The notes: generated by a model from the letters alone, not told the origin. Shown: positions 24,444 to 34,742, counted from the stretch's first letter. The stretch: 64,000 nucleotides of DNA from Paradesertivirga sp036399495 (GCA_036399495.1 DASWMZ010000059.1:1-64000), one strand, 5' to 3'. Numbers and translations: made by a program.

Positions 24444-25427
24444 CTACTTAAGTCCGAACTTTTTACTTAGAAAACGTCTCCACCATTTGTTTTTTATTAT
24501 TTTGTCTCTTGCTTCTGTCCAATCGCAAACTTCGTCAATAATATCATAAAATCCTTTTTGCTTATCAGGAAGTTCATTTATTTCAACTCGTTGAATTAGA
24601 GTCGGCAAATTTTCATAAAAAGCTTCGGTTCTATATGGTGGGTGCAAAGTCCATAAACCGGGTTGATTTCCTAAAAAGTCAACCCTTTTCAATGCATGAG
24701 CCTTAATGAAATTTGAAAAAAGATGTTCTGGAAGATCCGCATTTGAGTTACCTTCTAGTAGAGCCTTAAGCTGATTTTTAAACGAGGGCTTACTCAATTG
24801 TAGTTTCTCCTTCAAAAATATACTCTTATCTATCATGAAAACCCGTGTACTAAAGCCACTTAATTCAAAGGCATAGGGGGCATTGAGTTGTTTTATTATG
24901 TTTTGAGAAATAAGTTGTTGTTGTGGATGTGGGGGACCCGGTAGGGGGGATACGGTAAACAAAGTTTTATTTTCGTGAAAAAGCGTTAATGCTTCACTTA
25001 TCCAAGTCTGACTATTACCTCCCAAAAACATATCTGAGTCGATATGCAAAACATATTGAGATGTAGCATAATATAAGCCGTAAAAATAGGAATAGAAAGG
25101 GCCTCCTCGAAAATCCTTTGTTGGTATTGTTGTTTTCCCGAAAAAAAAGTTACTTATTGCTGCCTCTACATCATTGTGATACTCAACATTTTTAATTACC
25201 ACAGAAGGATATTTATCCTGTATTGATTTAAGAAGTATGGTCAATGAAGTCTGATTTTCGTCCCAATTCAATCCAAATCTCCCAGCGCTTTTTCGAGTAT
25301 CAACTGTTAATAAAACTTCATTAACGTGGTTGCTTAAAACATCTAATTGATTGTGAAGTAAATGTTTAGCGTGGCGATAGTCATTAGGAGACAGGCTAAT
25401 CTGAAGGGTGACAGAATTTCTAATCAT
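24444..25427 (-). CDS. GT-A-fold glycosyltransferase-like protein
   Basis: The 327-aa protein has a DxD-like metal site in YVLHIDSDMFLGG and an N-terminal region with VNEVLLTVDTRKS, like the nucleotide-binding strand of GT2. FRGGPFYSYFYGLYYA and SGFSTRVFMIDKS are further conserved-looking parts. I do not recognise the exact family. It overlaps the upstream GT4 start by 8 bp. The lysine-rich end (IIKNKWWRRFLSKKFGLK) could touch membrane. Confidence 0.65.
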   Translation of the reverse strand: MIRNSVTLQISLSPNDYRHAKHLLHNQLDVLSNHVNEVLLTVDTRKSAGRFGLNWDENQTSLTILLKSIQDKYPSVVIKNVEYHNDVEAAISNFFFGKTTIPTKDFRGGPFYSYFYGLYYATSQYVLHIDSDMFLGGNSQTWISEALTLFHENKTLFTVSPLPGPPHPQQQLISQNIIKQLNAPYAFELSGFSTRVFMIDKSIFLKEKLQLSKPSFKNQLKALLEGNSNADLPEHLFSNFIKAHALKRVDFLGNQPGLWTLHPPYRTEAFYENLPTLIQRVEINELPDKQKGFYDIIDEVCDWTEARDKIIKNKWWRRFLSKKFGLK

Positions 25428-26622
25428 GAGGCAGAATTTCAGAAATTATGAACAGTAATTTGGTCTTTTCTACTTCCCAATTATATTTTTTTGCAGCTTC
25501 AATGGCTTTTTGCCGGTACCTGCAAAAGGTCTCAGCATCGTTCAACAGTAATTCTAAACGGCTAATACATTCCCCCTTCTCGAAAAGGTTAATTATTAAG
25601 CCCGCCTCAGTATCTCTTATAATTTCCTGTTGCCCGCTCGTATCTGTAGCTACAACGGGAAGCCCGGCCTGTAAATATTGAAAAAGCTTATTAGTTATCG
25701 TATAACGCCTGCTTAACGGTTCATTCAATTCGAGAGCAAGCCCTAAATCAAATTTTTCGATATATGCCGATAATAAATGAGTTGGTTGTAAAACGTGAAA
25801 TGTTATATTAAATCGGTTTGCAGCAAGACCTTTTATGATTGTTTTATAACTTTCTGTGCAATCTCCCAGTAAATGCAATTCGAAAGTACTGTTTACTTCT
25901 TTTAAAATGCTAATGATTTCTTCCAGCCCACGTCCTCTACCAATAGTTTGAGAGAACCAGAATAGTTTAATAGGCCTTTTACCTGCTGTTGTATTTGTAA
26001 GGTGCTGAGATGGGAATACATTGTAAATTACTTGTGGGAGTGGTGTGCCGTAATTTTTCGACATTGCCTTGGCCATTGAGTGGGACGTTGTCCAGCATTT
26101 TTCTGGATAACTTAAAGCCAATTTTTCTAGTTTTTTTAATAAGGCTAAAGGTCTTTCTTTTCTGTTTTCAGGGAGAAGATCTTCAGAATACCAGTCTTCT
26201 AAATCAAATGCTACATTTTTCCTTTTTTTCAAGAGCCTGCTTCCTATGTAAGTTGGAAGTTCCTGATGGCATATATATAGATCTGCACTCTCCTTCATTG
26301 CTATACTGAGATACCTCAAAGGAGCATATCCTAACGCAAACATTGTTTCAACTTTGAAATACGTATTTAACAATATGCCAATTTTTTTCAGAAGTCTGTC
26401 TAAAAATGAATGAATATCTTTTTTAATCAAATCTGATACCGGCTTGATCCTGATTTTCGTCCCATTTAATAAATTCAAATCCTCTAAATAAAGATCTTCT
26501 GACCAGATTGAATTTAATATGCTGATGTTAAAGCCTGCATCATAAAGGCAAAGTGCCTCTTTAAGAACCCGTGGATTGCGGCATAAATGAGTATGAGTAA
26601 TTATGCATATTTTTTTCTTCAC
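25420..26622 (-). CDS. Glycosyltransferase family 4
   Basis: The 400-aa GT-B protein starts with GTG: MKKKICIITHTHLCRNPRVLK. Sites: FDLEDWYSEDLL, WTTSHSMAKAMSKNYG, LFWFSQTIGRGRGLEEII and, in the C-domain, TITNKLFQYLQAGLPVVATD. The N-terminal THLCRNPRVLKEALCL pattern is common in Bacteroidota capsule GTs. It follows an acyltransferase by 45 bp. Confidence 0.85.
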   Translation of the reverse strand: MKKKICIITHTHLCRNPRVLKEALCLYDAGFNISILNSIWSEDLYLEDLNLLNGTKIRIKPVSDLIKKDIHSFLDRLLKKIGILLNTYFKVETMFALGYAPLRYLSIAMKESADLYICHQELPTYIGSRLLKKRKNVAFDLEDWYSEDLLPENRKERPLALLKKLEKLALSYPEKCWTTSHSMAKAMSKNYGTPLPQVIYNVFPSQHLTNTTAGKRPIKLFWFSQTIGRGRGLEEIISILKEVNSTFELHLLGDCTESYKTIIKGLAANRFNITFHVLQPTHLLSAYIEKFDLGLALELNEPLSRRYTITNKLFQYLQAGLPVVATDTSGQQEIIRDTEAGLIINLFEKGECISRLELLLNDAETFCRYRQKAIEAAKKYNWEVEKTKLLFIISEILPHD

Positions 26623-26667
26623 TTAATAGTTAATGGATTAATTGTATGGAGAAAAGATAAACAGAAG

Positions 26668-27615
26668 TTATTCTCGCCGTTGTTTGTTGTAAACATATGA
26701 CTTAGATAAATTTAAAAACGGTTTTTCACACATCAAATAGAACAAATACGCAGCACCTATACTTACAGCAATGCCCACCAAAAAAATCGTGCCTTTCCAA
26801 TAAATAGTTTTGGGTGCCAGGGTGCCGGCATAAACTACAAATTTGCTTCCAATTACATCATGTGTTAGATATAATGAGAAAGATATTCTTGAGAAGAACG
26901 AAATAACTGTATTAGCGGGTAAATTAAATAATAATATCAGCGCCGCTGATAAACCTACACATGCTTTTAATACTCCCATCGATGTTATTGCAAACAGTGT
27001 TACGATAGATAAAAGAATTATGAAAAGCACTTTGGATAATTGTCCTTTAAGATAGTAATAACATAAAATTCCCATAGAAAATAAAGGGAATACTGATGGT
27101 AGTAACGTGCTGTTATAATGAGGCAGGAAGGTGAACCCGATCGTAGCAACAACTAAAAGATATACGCCATACGATTTTCTTAGAAGCGGAAAAAAAAAGG
27201 CGATAAACAAGTAGTACTGAAATTCGATTCCAAGGGTCCAGTAAACTGGATTTAAATAGGGCTCGTCCCAAAAGTTATTTAAATATCCAATATGTAAAAG
27301 CAGGTTTTTAACGTCTATTTTGTAGTTGGAGGAAAGAAGAATATTTAAGGTTAACACCAAAATTATTGAAAAAAGATAAGGAGGTTCAATCCTGATCACT
27401 CTTTTCCATAAAAAGGTGCCTAAATCTCGAAGGGTATAGTTTTCTGGTAGTGCCCAGCAAATTATGAAGCCAGATAGTACAAAAAACAATTCTACCCCAA
27501 GCCAACCATACTGTAATACCGGGAGAGCTTTTCCTCCTAAATGGAATATTGCTACCATCAGGGATGCTACTGCTCTTATGTAGTCTGCAGACGAAATAAA
27601 CCGTTGTGATTTCAT
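26668..27615 (-). CDS. Acyltransferase 3 family membrane protein
   Basis: The 315-aa protein has about ten membrane helices and the family start IRAVASLMVAIFHLGG with the catalytic-type His, then YGWLGVELFFVLSGFIICW. Such proteins acylate extracytoplasmic sugars, as in O-antigen acetylation. It overlaps the CgeB-like gene by 4 bp. Length is a little short but typical of the single-domain form. Confidence 0.88.
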   Translation of the reverse strand: MKSQRFISSADYIRAVASLMVAIFHLGGKALPVLQYGWLGVELFFVLSGFIICWALPENYTLRDLGTFLWKRVIRIEPPYLFSIILVLTLNILLSSNYKIDVKNLLLHIGYLNNFWDEPYLNPVYWTLGIEFQYYLFIAFFFPLLRKSYGVYLLVVATIGFTFLPHYNSTLLPSVFPLFSMGILCYYYLKGQLSKVLFIILLSIVTLFAITSMGVLKACVGLSAALILLFNLPANTVISFFSRISFSLYLTHDVIGSKFVVYAGTLAPKTIYWKGTIFLVGIAVSIGAAYLFYLMCEKPFLNLSKSYVYNKQRRE

Positions 27616-28760
27616 AAAAGCGTTTGTATAATCTTCTCCAATGACCGGGATATTGAATGTTCATTAAGCGCTTTAATTTGCGCGGCTTGTCTTAATTCGT
27701 TCCGTTTCTGCGGGTTTTCATAAAGATCTCTGGACTTGGAAATTAGTTCCTCCGCTGAAGAATAAGTTTCTATTTCTTTCCCTTTTACATATAAGAAATC
27801 TATATCACTATTGTCTTCAGTAAGGTAACAACTGCCAAGCATTGGTGATTCAATGTCCCTGAGCCTTGAGTAACTGTCAGGTTTCAATAAAGGATATCGG
27901 TAGCTATCGTATCGATTTACACCAAGTGTGATCTTGCTATGTTTAGTTATCGACAAGTAGTCGTCAAAAGAAGGTTTGCCATTAAGATGGCTCATTAATT
28001 TAGGAGTAATGACCGGATTAAATTTTCGTTGCTTTAATTTTCTTATGTAGCCCTTTATGCCCTCTTTTTGGATGAATTTGGCTTGGAAAAAAGCTTTATT
28101 GTATAGGGACAAAGGTGCGACACCAGAATTACTCGAAGTTTTTGTTTCCTTCCAGCCACTTCCGTAAATACTTAACGGAAGTTCTGTATCCAATTCAAAA
28201 ACCTGATTAAACAATAAGAGCCGTTGCAGATCTCTGGAGCCAATAAATGAGATTTCAAAAAGTTCTTTACCTGAAATTTCTCTTTGCTTAGGGTCAACCC
28301 ACATGGGCATTGGCAAATGAATATACTTATACCCGGCACTCTTATATAAATTAAGTGCATTGCTTTCCGGTACCCAATTTAAATCGAACACCTCAAAAGC
28401 CCGGGGTGCTTTAATGAACTCACGCACATTATCACAGAAAAAGTTAACACATGGAATACCTAACTTTTGAATCTCTTTAATTGCAACACTATCTATTAGA
28501 TGTGGATACAAATAGCTTAAAACAAAGTCAGGTCGTTCCGATTTTATTAAAGACAATGCTTTTTCCCACGCTATTGATTTCCACTTCTCCAAACTAGATG
28601 TGCTTTGCGGCACCATGCCATAGGCCCAATCAATCTGTTTGTCTTCAATCCAACTATGACCGGCTTCTTCAATGCCATTTTTTATGTAATATGGCCAAAA
28701 GCTGTATGAAGAAATAGGATGGTTAGGCTCACCTTGAAAGAATGCAAGAAATATCTTCAT
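27612..28760 (-). CDS. CgeB-like glycosyltransferase
   Basis: The 382-aa protein shows the pattern of the CgeB/DUF3880 GT-B group. The first half has FVLSYLYPHLIDSVAIKEIQ, PCVNFFCDNVREF and LNWVPESNALNLYKSAG. The second half has ISFIGSRDLQRLLLF, KHSKITLGVNRYDS, RDIESPMLGSCYLTEDN and an EELISKSRDLYENPQKR tail. It shares 4-bp overlaps on both sides, so it is likely translationally coupled. Substrate unknown. Confidence 0.78.
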   Translation of the reverse strand: MKIFLAFFQGEPNHPISSYSFWPYYIKNGIEEAGHSWIEDKQIDWAYGMVPQSTSSLEKWKSIAWEKALSLIKSERPDFVLSYLYPHLIDSVAIKEIQKLGIPCVNFFCDNVREFIKAPRAFEVFDLNWVPESNALNLYKSAGYKYIHLPMPMWVDPKQREISGKELFEISFIGSRDLQRLLLFNQVFELDTELPLSIYGSGWKETKTSSNSGVAPLSLYNKAFFQAKFIQKEGIKGYIRKLKQRKFNPVITPKLMSHLNGKPSFDDYLSITKHSKITLGVNRYDSYRYPLLKPDSYSRLRDIESPMLGSCYLTEDNSDIDFLYVKGKEIETYSSAEELISKSRDLYENPQKRNELRQAAQIKALNEHSISRSLEKIIQTLL

Positions 28761-29719
28761 CCTTTTAAAACTGTTTTAATCCACTTAGCAGCCTTCCATC
28801 CTAAAGCATTACTTATCATCATTAACGATTTCCCCCCCATTGGTGGGGTGTATTTAAAACGACCAGGGTAATTTCTTTCCGCTTCTTTAACAATGTCTTT
28901 ATATGTTGGGTAACTCATCTCGGCAACGTCAACCAGCATTTTATATATTGCTTTTTTGGCTTCCATAGATTCCGTTCTTTGAAGTAGCTCCTTTTTTTTC
29001 GTTAAAGCGGATGTTAAAAGACTTATTAATGCAGTGTATCCCTTGTGGCTTGAAAGATTTTTTTTGGATAAGTACTTTCTATAATAGTTGTAACCGTCTG
29101 TTTTAATTATCCCGTCCGAATTTAATACTACTCTGGCAAAGAATTCACCATCATCGTCAAAAGTGAGTTTTTCGTTCCACAAACCAACTTTGTCAATAAG
29201 AGACCGGGGGGTTAGCCATGCATTAGGTTGAACCATTCCTCCTGGTTTTTCAAAACCTCCCCAAAGACCTATCATGAACCTCACTACATCATCAGTAGAA
29301 TATAAATGCTCATCATCAAACTTCGAACTCTTTAAGAGTAAAGGGTTGGTATGCTCGGGGAAAGATATGGTATTGCAAACCGCAAGCTTATTATTATGAG
29401 ACAAGAGGGCTTTTATTTGAACTTCGATTTTATCAGGCGATAAAAAATCATCAGCGTCCAAAAACTGAATATAGTCTCCTTTTGCCACATTTAAGCCTCG
29501 GTTTCTTGCCTTGCTGGCACCAGATCGAGATTGGTTTATCACAACAATTTCTTTTGAAGAATACTTTTGAAGAATTTTTAAAGAGCCATCATCCGACTGG
29601 TCGTTAATAATAATTATTTCTTTATTTAACCAGGTTTGATTAATTGCGGAAATAAGGCACTCCTCTAAATATTTTTCAGCATTATAGACTGGAATAATAA
29701 TAGAAACCAGAGGAGTCAT
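28757..29719 (-). CDS. Glycosyltransferase family 2
   Basis: The 320-aa GT-A protein begins TPLVSIIIPVYNAEKYLEEC and has IIINDQSDDGS, SRSGASKARNRGL and the DxD FLDADDF. The C-terminal third (SHKGYTALISLLTS) matches other Bacteroidota GT2s. It overlaps the acyltransferase stop by 1 nt. The sugar it transfers is not readable. Confidence 0.9.
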   Translation of the reverse strand: MTPLVSIIIPVYNAEKYLEECLISAINQTWLNKEIIIINDQSDDGSLKILQKYSSKEIVVINQSRSGASKARNRGLNVAKGDYIQFLDADDFLSPDKIEVQIKALLSHNNKLAVCNTISFPEHTNPLLLKSSKFDDEHLYSTDDVVRFMIGLWGGFEKPGGMVQPNAWLTPRSLIDKVGLWNEKLTFDDDGEFFARVVLNSDGIIKTDGYNYYRKYLSKKNLSSHKGYTALISLLTSALTKKKELLQRTESMEAKKAIYKMLVDVAEMSYPTYKDIVKEAERNYPGRFKYTPPMGGKSLMMISNALGWKAAKWIKTVLKG

Positions 29720-30750
29720 TAACTATTAAAGACTTTATATGATTGTGTAAACTTAAAAAAAGGCCTTTCTACAAGAATGTTAATGAGAAAGGCAAATATG
29801 ATAGAACAGGCCATTCCTATTAGTACTGAAAATTCAGGGGTCAGTATTATTATAAGAAATTTACTGATTGATAACCCAATAGATTGATGCACGAGGTATA
29901 GCGAATACGATATTGTTCCCCAAATAGTAATATACTTTCTAGTCAAAAAGGCTGGAAGTTTATACATTGTCAGAAGGGAAAATAAGAAGAAATATATGGC
30001 CGTTGTCGCCATATGTTGGTATATATTTAATAGGTAAAATACTCTTCCTCCGATATCATGAACTAAAAGAGTAGTAAGAAAAGCCATGGTGAGTATAAAA
30101 CACCTTCTGGTTGTGGCGCCATCCTGATAAATTTGATAGAAGATTATCCCTGCCGCAAACATATTAAAGTGGCTAGTTAATGGAAATAAACCGCGAAGTA
30201 TTACGAATATCCGTTCATAATATGGCGATCCAGAGCTGAAAATAAGGTATCCCGCATTTAGAAGAATAGTAACTATAAGGGATATTAGTATAATGTTGTC
30301 GATGTTAAACCGACGTAAATAAAACCAGGCAATGCCTATAAAAACATAAAACGTTAGCTCAACATATAAGGTCCAGTAAGCATCTACCATAAATTCGGTT
30401 CTAAATATGGGTTGAACCATTAAAATGTTTCCAATTAAGTGTGCAGGAGTAAGAGAATAACTTTGGGTAAATAAATAATAAGTCACCAAGGCAACCACAA
30501 TTGATACCCAATATGCCGGGAATAGCCGTTTTACTCTACCCCAAAAAAAATCTTTTACCGATTTACATCTTTGAAGGCTCATGTATATTACAAATCCACT
30601 AATTATAAAAAAGAAGTCGACAGCTGTATTTCCATAAATAAACTTTGGGTTAATGCCTTCAACACCTGTGCTAAAATGGAAAAGCATTACCAATAAGGAA
30701 GCAATACCTCTGAACGTATCCAATTCAAGTAGCCTGTGCTTTTCGGTCAT
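29719..30750 (-). CDS. Acyltransferase 3 family membrane protein
   Basis: With the ATG at 30748-30750, which shares one base with the preceding stop, it has 343 aa. LDTFRGIASLLVMLFHFSTG and NTAVDFFFIISGFVIYM are the family signatures, and about ten helices follow, with LVERPFFKF near the end. It probably acylates a sugar of the polysaccharide at the outer face of the membrane. It is the second such gene here. Confidence 0.88.
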   Translation of the reverse strand: MTEKHRLLELDTFRGIASLLVMLFHFSTGVEGINPKFIYGNTAVDFFFIISGFVIYMSLQRCKSVKDFFWGRVKRLFPAYWVSIVVALVTYYLFTQSYSLTPAHLIGNILMVQPIFRTEFMVDAYWTLYVELTFYVFIGIAWFYLRRFNIDNIILISLIVTILLNAGYLIFSSGSPYYERIFVILRGLFPLTSHFNMFAAGIIFYQIYQDGATTRRCFILTMAFLTTLLVHDIGGRVFYLLNIYQHMATTAIYFFLFSLLTMYKLPAFLTRKYITIWGTISYSLYLVHQSIGLSISKFLIIILTPEFSVLIGMACSIIFAFLINILVERPFFKFTQSYKVFNS

Positions 30751-31679
30751 CAAATCAACTTGAGGTCAACTCTGCGCCGAAATAACCACATGTAGAATTG
30801 AGTTCCACAATAGGTGCTTATGAATGTGTTAAAAGGGGAAGTGCGAATAGGAGTGTTTCCGCATTTTTTTACCAGACTGGCAGCTTGAAAGCTTAATTCT
30901 ATAAGGTTCTCTTTGTAAAAATAATTCGATAGTTGAACTCCTTGCCTGCATAAGGCCGGATGATAATTGGATGAAAGAATAGAAGAATAATTTTCAAGAC
31001 ACTTCAACTTATCAGCCAGACATTGATTCCACCGGGTGTGGGATAGCGATTCTGAATGCTCAAGTTTTGTAATTAAAAATTCACTAATAGCTTTTATCTT
31101 AAATCCGGCGATGCTTAATCGTATATGCAAATCTGGATCTTCATTTCCGATAAGTTGTTCGTTAAATCCATCTATAGCTTTAAGCGCTTTTTTGCTGTAT
31201 AATCCGACGCTGGCAAATCCGATATTATCAATAAAAAATAATGTTTGATCATCAGCCGTGCTTAAGGAGTCATATGTAATATTTCCCAGATTGTTACTTC
31301 GATTATTCCGGTCCAGCACGAATGCATTACAAAGGATCTGAACATCTTCATCTTGAATATACTTTTGAATCGTTTCTACAAAATTCGCGTGAATTAAGTC
31401 ATCGGAGTCGTGGAAGTGAATATATTCTGAATTGCAAGCTTCAATAAGGCGGTTTCTTGCATATGCCGGCCCACGGTTTTTATCCCCCCGAATTACTTTG
31501 GCACCAAGTCTCTCGGCAATTTCAATAGTGTTATCAGTGCTATAATCGTCATAACAAAGAACTTCGTGAAAAGGAACTGATTGAGACTTGATACCCTCGA
31601 ATAATTCAGGTAGAAAGTTTGCCGAATTATAACAAGGTATTAAAATAGCAATTTTAATACCTTGGTTAGGATTTAACAT
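30750..31679 (-). CDS. Glycosyltransferase family 2
   Basis: The 309-aa protein has IKIAILIPCYNSANFLPELF, CYDDYSTDNTIEIAERLGA, GDKNRGPAYARNRLIEAC and the metal site HFHDSDDL. It overlaps the upstream GT2 by 14 bp. The C-terminal 80 residues are divergent. The donor cannot be read. Confidence 0.9.
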   Translation of the reverse strand: MLNPNQGIKIAILIPCYNSANFLPELFEGIKSQSVPFHEVLCYDDYSTDNTIEIAERLGAKVIRGDKNRGPAYARNRLIEACNSEYIHFHDSDDLIHANFVETIQKYIQDEDVQILCNAFVLDRNNRSNNLGNITYDSLSTADDQTLFFIDNIGFASVGLYSKKALKAIDGFNEQLIGNEDPDLHIRLSIAGFKIKAISEFLITKLEHSESLSHTRWNQCLADKLKCLENYSSILSSNYHPALCRQGVQLSNYFYKENLIELSFQAASLVKKCGNTPIRTSPFNTFISTYCGTQFYMWLFRRRVDLKLI

Positions 31680-32715
31680 AATTTATAAGTTGTTTTTCCA
31701 GTTCTTGTAACTCATTTCGACTAATCGAGCTATTTCCCGGATCAGTGTATGAAGGTCTTAAGAGAGAACGAAACAATATTGCCGTACGAACCGGGCCAAT
31801 AAGCAAACTTAGAGATTTAAATAGTTTGCCTCCCGTTAAAGCTTTGTTACCAGGCTTTGATAATCTTTTTAAAGCTTTTATAAAAACCTCATCTATTGTT
31901 TTACTGAAATTGGATGGGAGTCTTCTCAATGTATCCAGGGCAGCCAGCCACGCCAACTGTCTGGTGTGCAAATTGGCGGGAGCAGGCTGACAATACCTTG
32001 CAAAAGCATAACTCATCGCCGCTGAAGCAATAGCCATCTTTTCCCACCTCTTTGTAATTCTTTCGCCATCAAAATCTTTATTTATGATAGCAAATTCGCC
32101 ATCTACTTTAATGATCGTTGCAGGATAAGGGGCCAAGTTATAATAAATCCATATTTCACCAATAGGATTATAAATTTGGTTTGGTGCTATTAAGGGTTTC
32201 AGTAAATACTGAAGCAAATAACTGCGTCTAAAAATGGGAGAGTGTGGCGCTAGTCCAATTTGAAGATAGCAGGCTGTAGGGTTATTTGATGAGCTTGTTT
32301 GGTGATTGGACGTTTCAATAATTAAATTGTTGTAATTGCCTTCTAACCTTACGAAAGCAGTGTCACAATACGACATGTCGGCCCCACTTTCTCGCATCGC
32401 TGCTAGCTGACTTACAAACTTATCTTCATGTACTAAATCATCAGAATCAAGATATTGAATGAATTCCCCTTTTGCGGAAGTCAAGCCTGTATTTTTCGCA
32501 AAAACTAAGCCTTTATTCGTTTGCCTAATAAATACTATGGGTAATTCTTTGTAATCTCCCAGTTGATCCTCTAAAGGAACATCAGAGCCATCATCAACAA
32601 GAATAATTTCAATTGTTAAATTCTTAATAGCTCTTTTGACACTTTCTAAGGTGTATTTTAATAAGTCCGTCCGGTTATACGCCGGGATTATCACAGATAG
32701 ATCGATGGTTTGCAT
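31666..32715 (-). CDS. Glycosyltransferase family 2
   Basis: The 349-aa protein begins TIDLSVIIPAYNRTDLLKY and has LVDDGSDVPLEDQ, TNKGLVFAKNTGL and the DxD YLDSDDL. The longer C-terminal region is typical of GT2s that act in capsule loci. It overlaps the 33-kb GT2 gene by 1 nt and the next GT2 by 14 nt. Confidence 0.9.
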   Translation of the reverse strand: MQTIDLSVIIPAYNRTDLLKYTLESVKRAIKNLTIEIILVDDGSDVPLEDQLGDYKELPIVFIRQTNKGLVFAKNTGLTSAKGEFIQYLDSDDLVHEDKFVSQLAAMRESGADMSYCDTAFVRLEGNYNNLIIETSNHQTSSSNNPTACYLQIGLAPHSPIFRRSYLLQYLLKPLIAPNQIYNPIGEIWIYYNLAPYPATIIKVDGEFAIINKDFDGERITKRWEKMAIASAAMSYAFARYCQPAPANLHTRQLAWLAALDTLRRLPSNFSKTIDEVFIKALKRLSKPGNKALTGGKLFKSLSLLIGPVRTAILFRSLLRPSYTDPGNSSISRNELQELEKQLINYVKS

Positions 32716-33716
32716 TACTTAGCAGAAAGTTTAAGAGCTTTAATTTCTTTGAGGATCAATTTTAACTTCTTTCTTTCTTTAAACAGACCATAACAATAGC
32801 CCGTTTTTCTTAATAACTCACTTTGGTATTTCTTGTTATTGCCAGAGAACTGCATTACACCCCCGAGCACGGTTTTAAGAAGATCAAGGCATCCGTTAAG
32901 GAAAAGCCAAGGCCAAGAAAACTTATACTCAGCCTTCTCAGGTTGAGTATAAAGGTTAGATTGAATAACATATAAAGACGAAGAATATCCAAAACTAAAA
33001 TGCAACTTTTTTAAATAAGGCCAGTTAAGGCGCTCCTTGGATATAAAATGATGGAAAATAAGTTCAGAGTTATAATGAACTTTGAAACCTGCCAGTCTTA
33101 GATTAAAACCAAGTTCTACATCTCCTCCTGAGGTTAGCTTTGTACCTACCCGGTCTGTGAGGTAAGTGCTAAAGCCTCTCTCTCTCATGTTAAGATATGC
33201 TGACTTCCGAAGAATAGCTCCTGCTCCATACACATATCCTTTTTCATTTGTAATATCACCGCTCTCACAACCCTGAGGGCCGGTAGCATAGTCGCCTTTA
33301 AAGTCTTGAAACCAGTCGGGCGGGCTAGTCTCAGTAACGGGAATGCCGCATCCACCTAATAGCGCTATACCGGGGTTACTATACATTATATGATAAGCTT
33401 TGCTTAAGTATCCAGTGTCAAGCCAATTATCATCATCACAAAAAATTAGTAGATCGTAAGACGCAGTTTCAATGCCTTTTTCACGTGCAGCATTTAATCC
33501 GGGAATTGGTTGGTCAATTATTTTATAACTGGATGCTCCTGAAGTCTGAATAAATTGTTCTACAACAGTTCGAGTGTTATCTCGAGAATTGTTATTAACA
33601 ACTATTACCTCATATCCAAAGCCAGCTTCAATAGATTGCGCTAACAATGATGACAGTGTTTTTAAAATTCTTTTTTCGCTGTTATAGCAACAAATAATTA
33701 CTGAGATGCCTTGCAT
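32715..33716 (-). CDS. Glycosyltransferase family 2
   Basis: The 333-aa protein has GISVIICCYNSEKRIL, VVNNNSRDNTRTV, PGLNAAREKGIE and a DDD metal site in FCDDDNWLD. GAGAILRKSAYL and the downstream TSGGDVELGFNLRLAG motif match the catalytic region that selects the base. It begins 9 bp after the GT10 gene. Acceptor unknown. Confidence 0.9.
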   Translation of the reverse strand: MQGISVIICCYNSEKRILKTLSSLLAQSIEAGFGYEVIVVNNNSRDNTRTVVEQFIQTSGASSYKIIDQPIPGLNAAREKGIETASYDLLIFCDDDNWLDTGYLSKAYHIMYSNPGIALLGGCGIPVTETSPPDWFQDFKGDYATGPQGCESGDITNEKGYVYGAGAILRKSAYLNMRERGFSTYLTDRVGTKLTSGGDVELGFNLRLAGFKVHYNSELIFHHFISKERLNWPYLKKLHFSFGYSSSLYVIQSNLYTQPEKAEYKFSWPWLFLNGCLDLLKTVLGGVMQFSGNNKKYQSELLRKTGYCYGLFKERKKLKLILKEIKALKLSAK

Positions 33717-33725
33717 CTTAAAATA

Positions 33726-34736
33726 CTAATTAGCGTAAGATTGGTTTTTGAAGTTAAGTTCAAATTGATATTTGAGAGGGAGAACATCGTTTAATTTTTT
33801 AACCCAGCGCTTAATAGTATGGGCTCTTTCGTAACGTACTTCTAACTTTAAACTTATATCATCTTTCGGTAAATCAGGATTTAAAGTATTTAATATTTTT
33901 ACTAAACCAGGAAATAAGTGAAGCTCGTCAAGGTATTTTTGTTTTTGCTGCTCAACAATTTCAATACTATTGAGATAGAAGTCTGATTCTATAATTTCTT
34001 CAATTACTCTAATACTCTTCTTATAATCGTAAATATCAATCGGGATATAGCTGCCTTCTGCAAAGAAATCGCTGATGTTTGGACAGCCCCAATATATTGG
34101 AACGGTATTGCTTAGAAAACAGTCGTATATTTTTTCGGTAAAATAATTAGGAATGGCGCTGTTTTCAATAGCGACCGAGAACTCATAGTCCTTCAATGCT
34201 TCAAACTTGTCATCAACCGGATTGAAGCCTCTGCCAAATACATCTATTTTATCTTTGAAATGACCTATTAACTTATTAACAAAACATAGGCGTTCCAAGT
34301 GTCCGGGCAATTCGGTTCTGTTAGAGGCTATAACCGAGAGTTTCTTTGTTTTACTTATGAATTTCGTTTTCTTAATCTCGTCATAAGACTTTTTAATTGT
34401 CCAAATGTTGATCTCAGGATTGCTTATTATGTTTTTATGTGTAAGGTCGGTACGGGGAGTTATGACTGAATGGAATTGGTTGAGAAAGCTAATTAGAAAA
34501 TAACGTTGTTCATGGCACTCATCTGTTAGGTAGATAATATTGTTTCTTGGACATCGAACAGTTCTATTTTCGTCTTCAAGCCGTACTCCTCCATATACTA
34601 TCCAAAAGTCAGCATCAGTACAGTCATTATTAATCTCAAATTTATAATTACCGATTATCCCGGAATTGCCGGGTGTATGATTATAGAGCTGATGATCCCA
34701 GGGTGCGGTGAACTTTACCGTAATTTTATCGCTCAT
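33726..34736 (-). CDS. GT10 alpha-1,3-fucosyltransferase-like protein
   Basis: The 336-aa protein contains the GT10 signature block FSVAIENSAIPNYFTEKIYD followed by CFLSNTVPIYWGCPNIS, preceded by VFGRGFNPVDDK. GT10 enzymes add fucose from GDP-fucose. The N-terminal half is divergent, which is usual. No GDP-fucose synthesis genes are in the window, so donor supply would come from elsewhere. It lies between the FkbM-type methyltransferase and the first of three GT2 genes. Confidence 0.88.
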   Translation of the reverse strand: MSDKITVKFTAPWDHQLYNHTPGNSGIIGNYKFEINNDCTDADFWIVYGGVRLEDENRTVRCPRNNIIYLTDECHEQRYFLISFLNQFHSVITPRTDLTHKNIISNPEINIWTIKKSYDEIKKTKFISKTKKLSVIASNRTELPGHLERLCFVNKLIGHFKDKIDVFGRGFNPVDDKFEALKDYEFSVAIENSAIPNYFTEKIYDCFLSNTVPIYWGCPNISDFFAEGSYIPIDIYDYKKSIRVIEEIIESDFYLNSIEIVEQQKQKYLDELHLFPGLVKILNTLNPDLPKDDISLKLEVRYERAHTIKRWVKKLNDVLPLKYQFELNFKNQSYAN

Positions 34737-34742
34737 ACTTCA

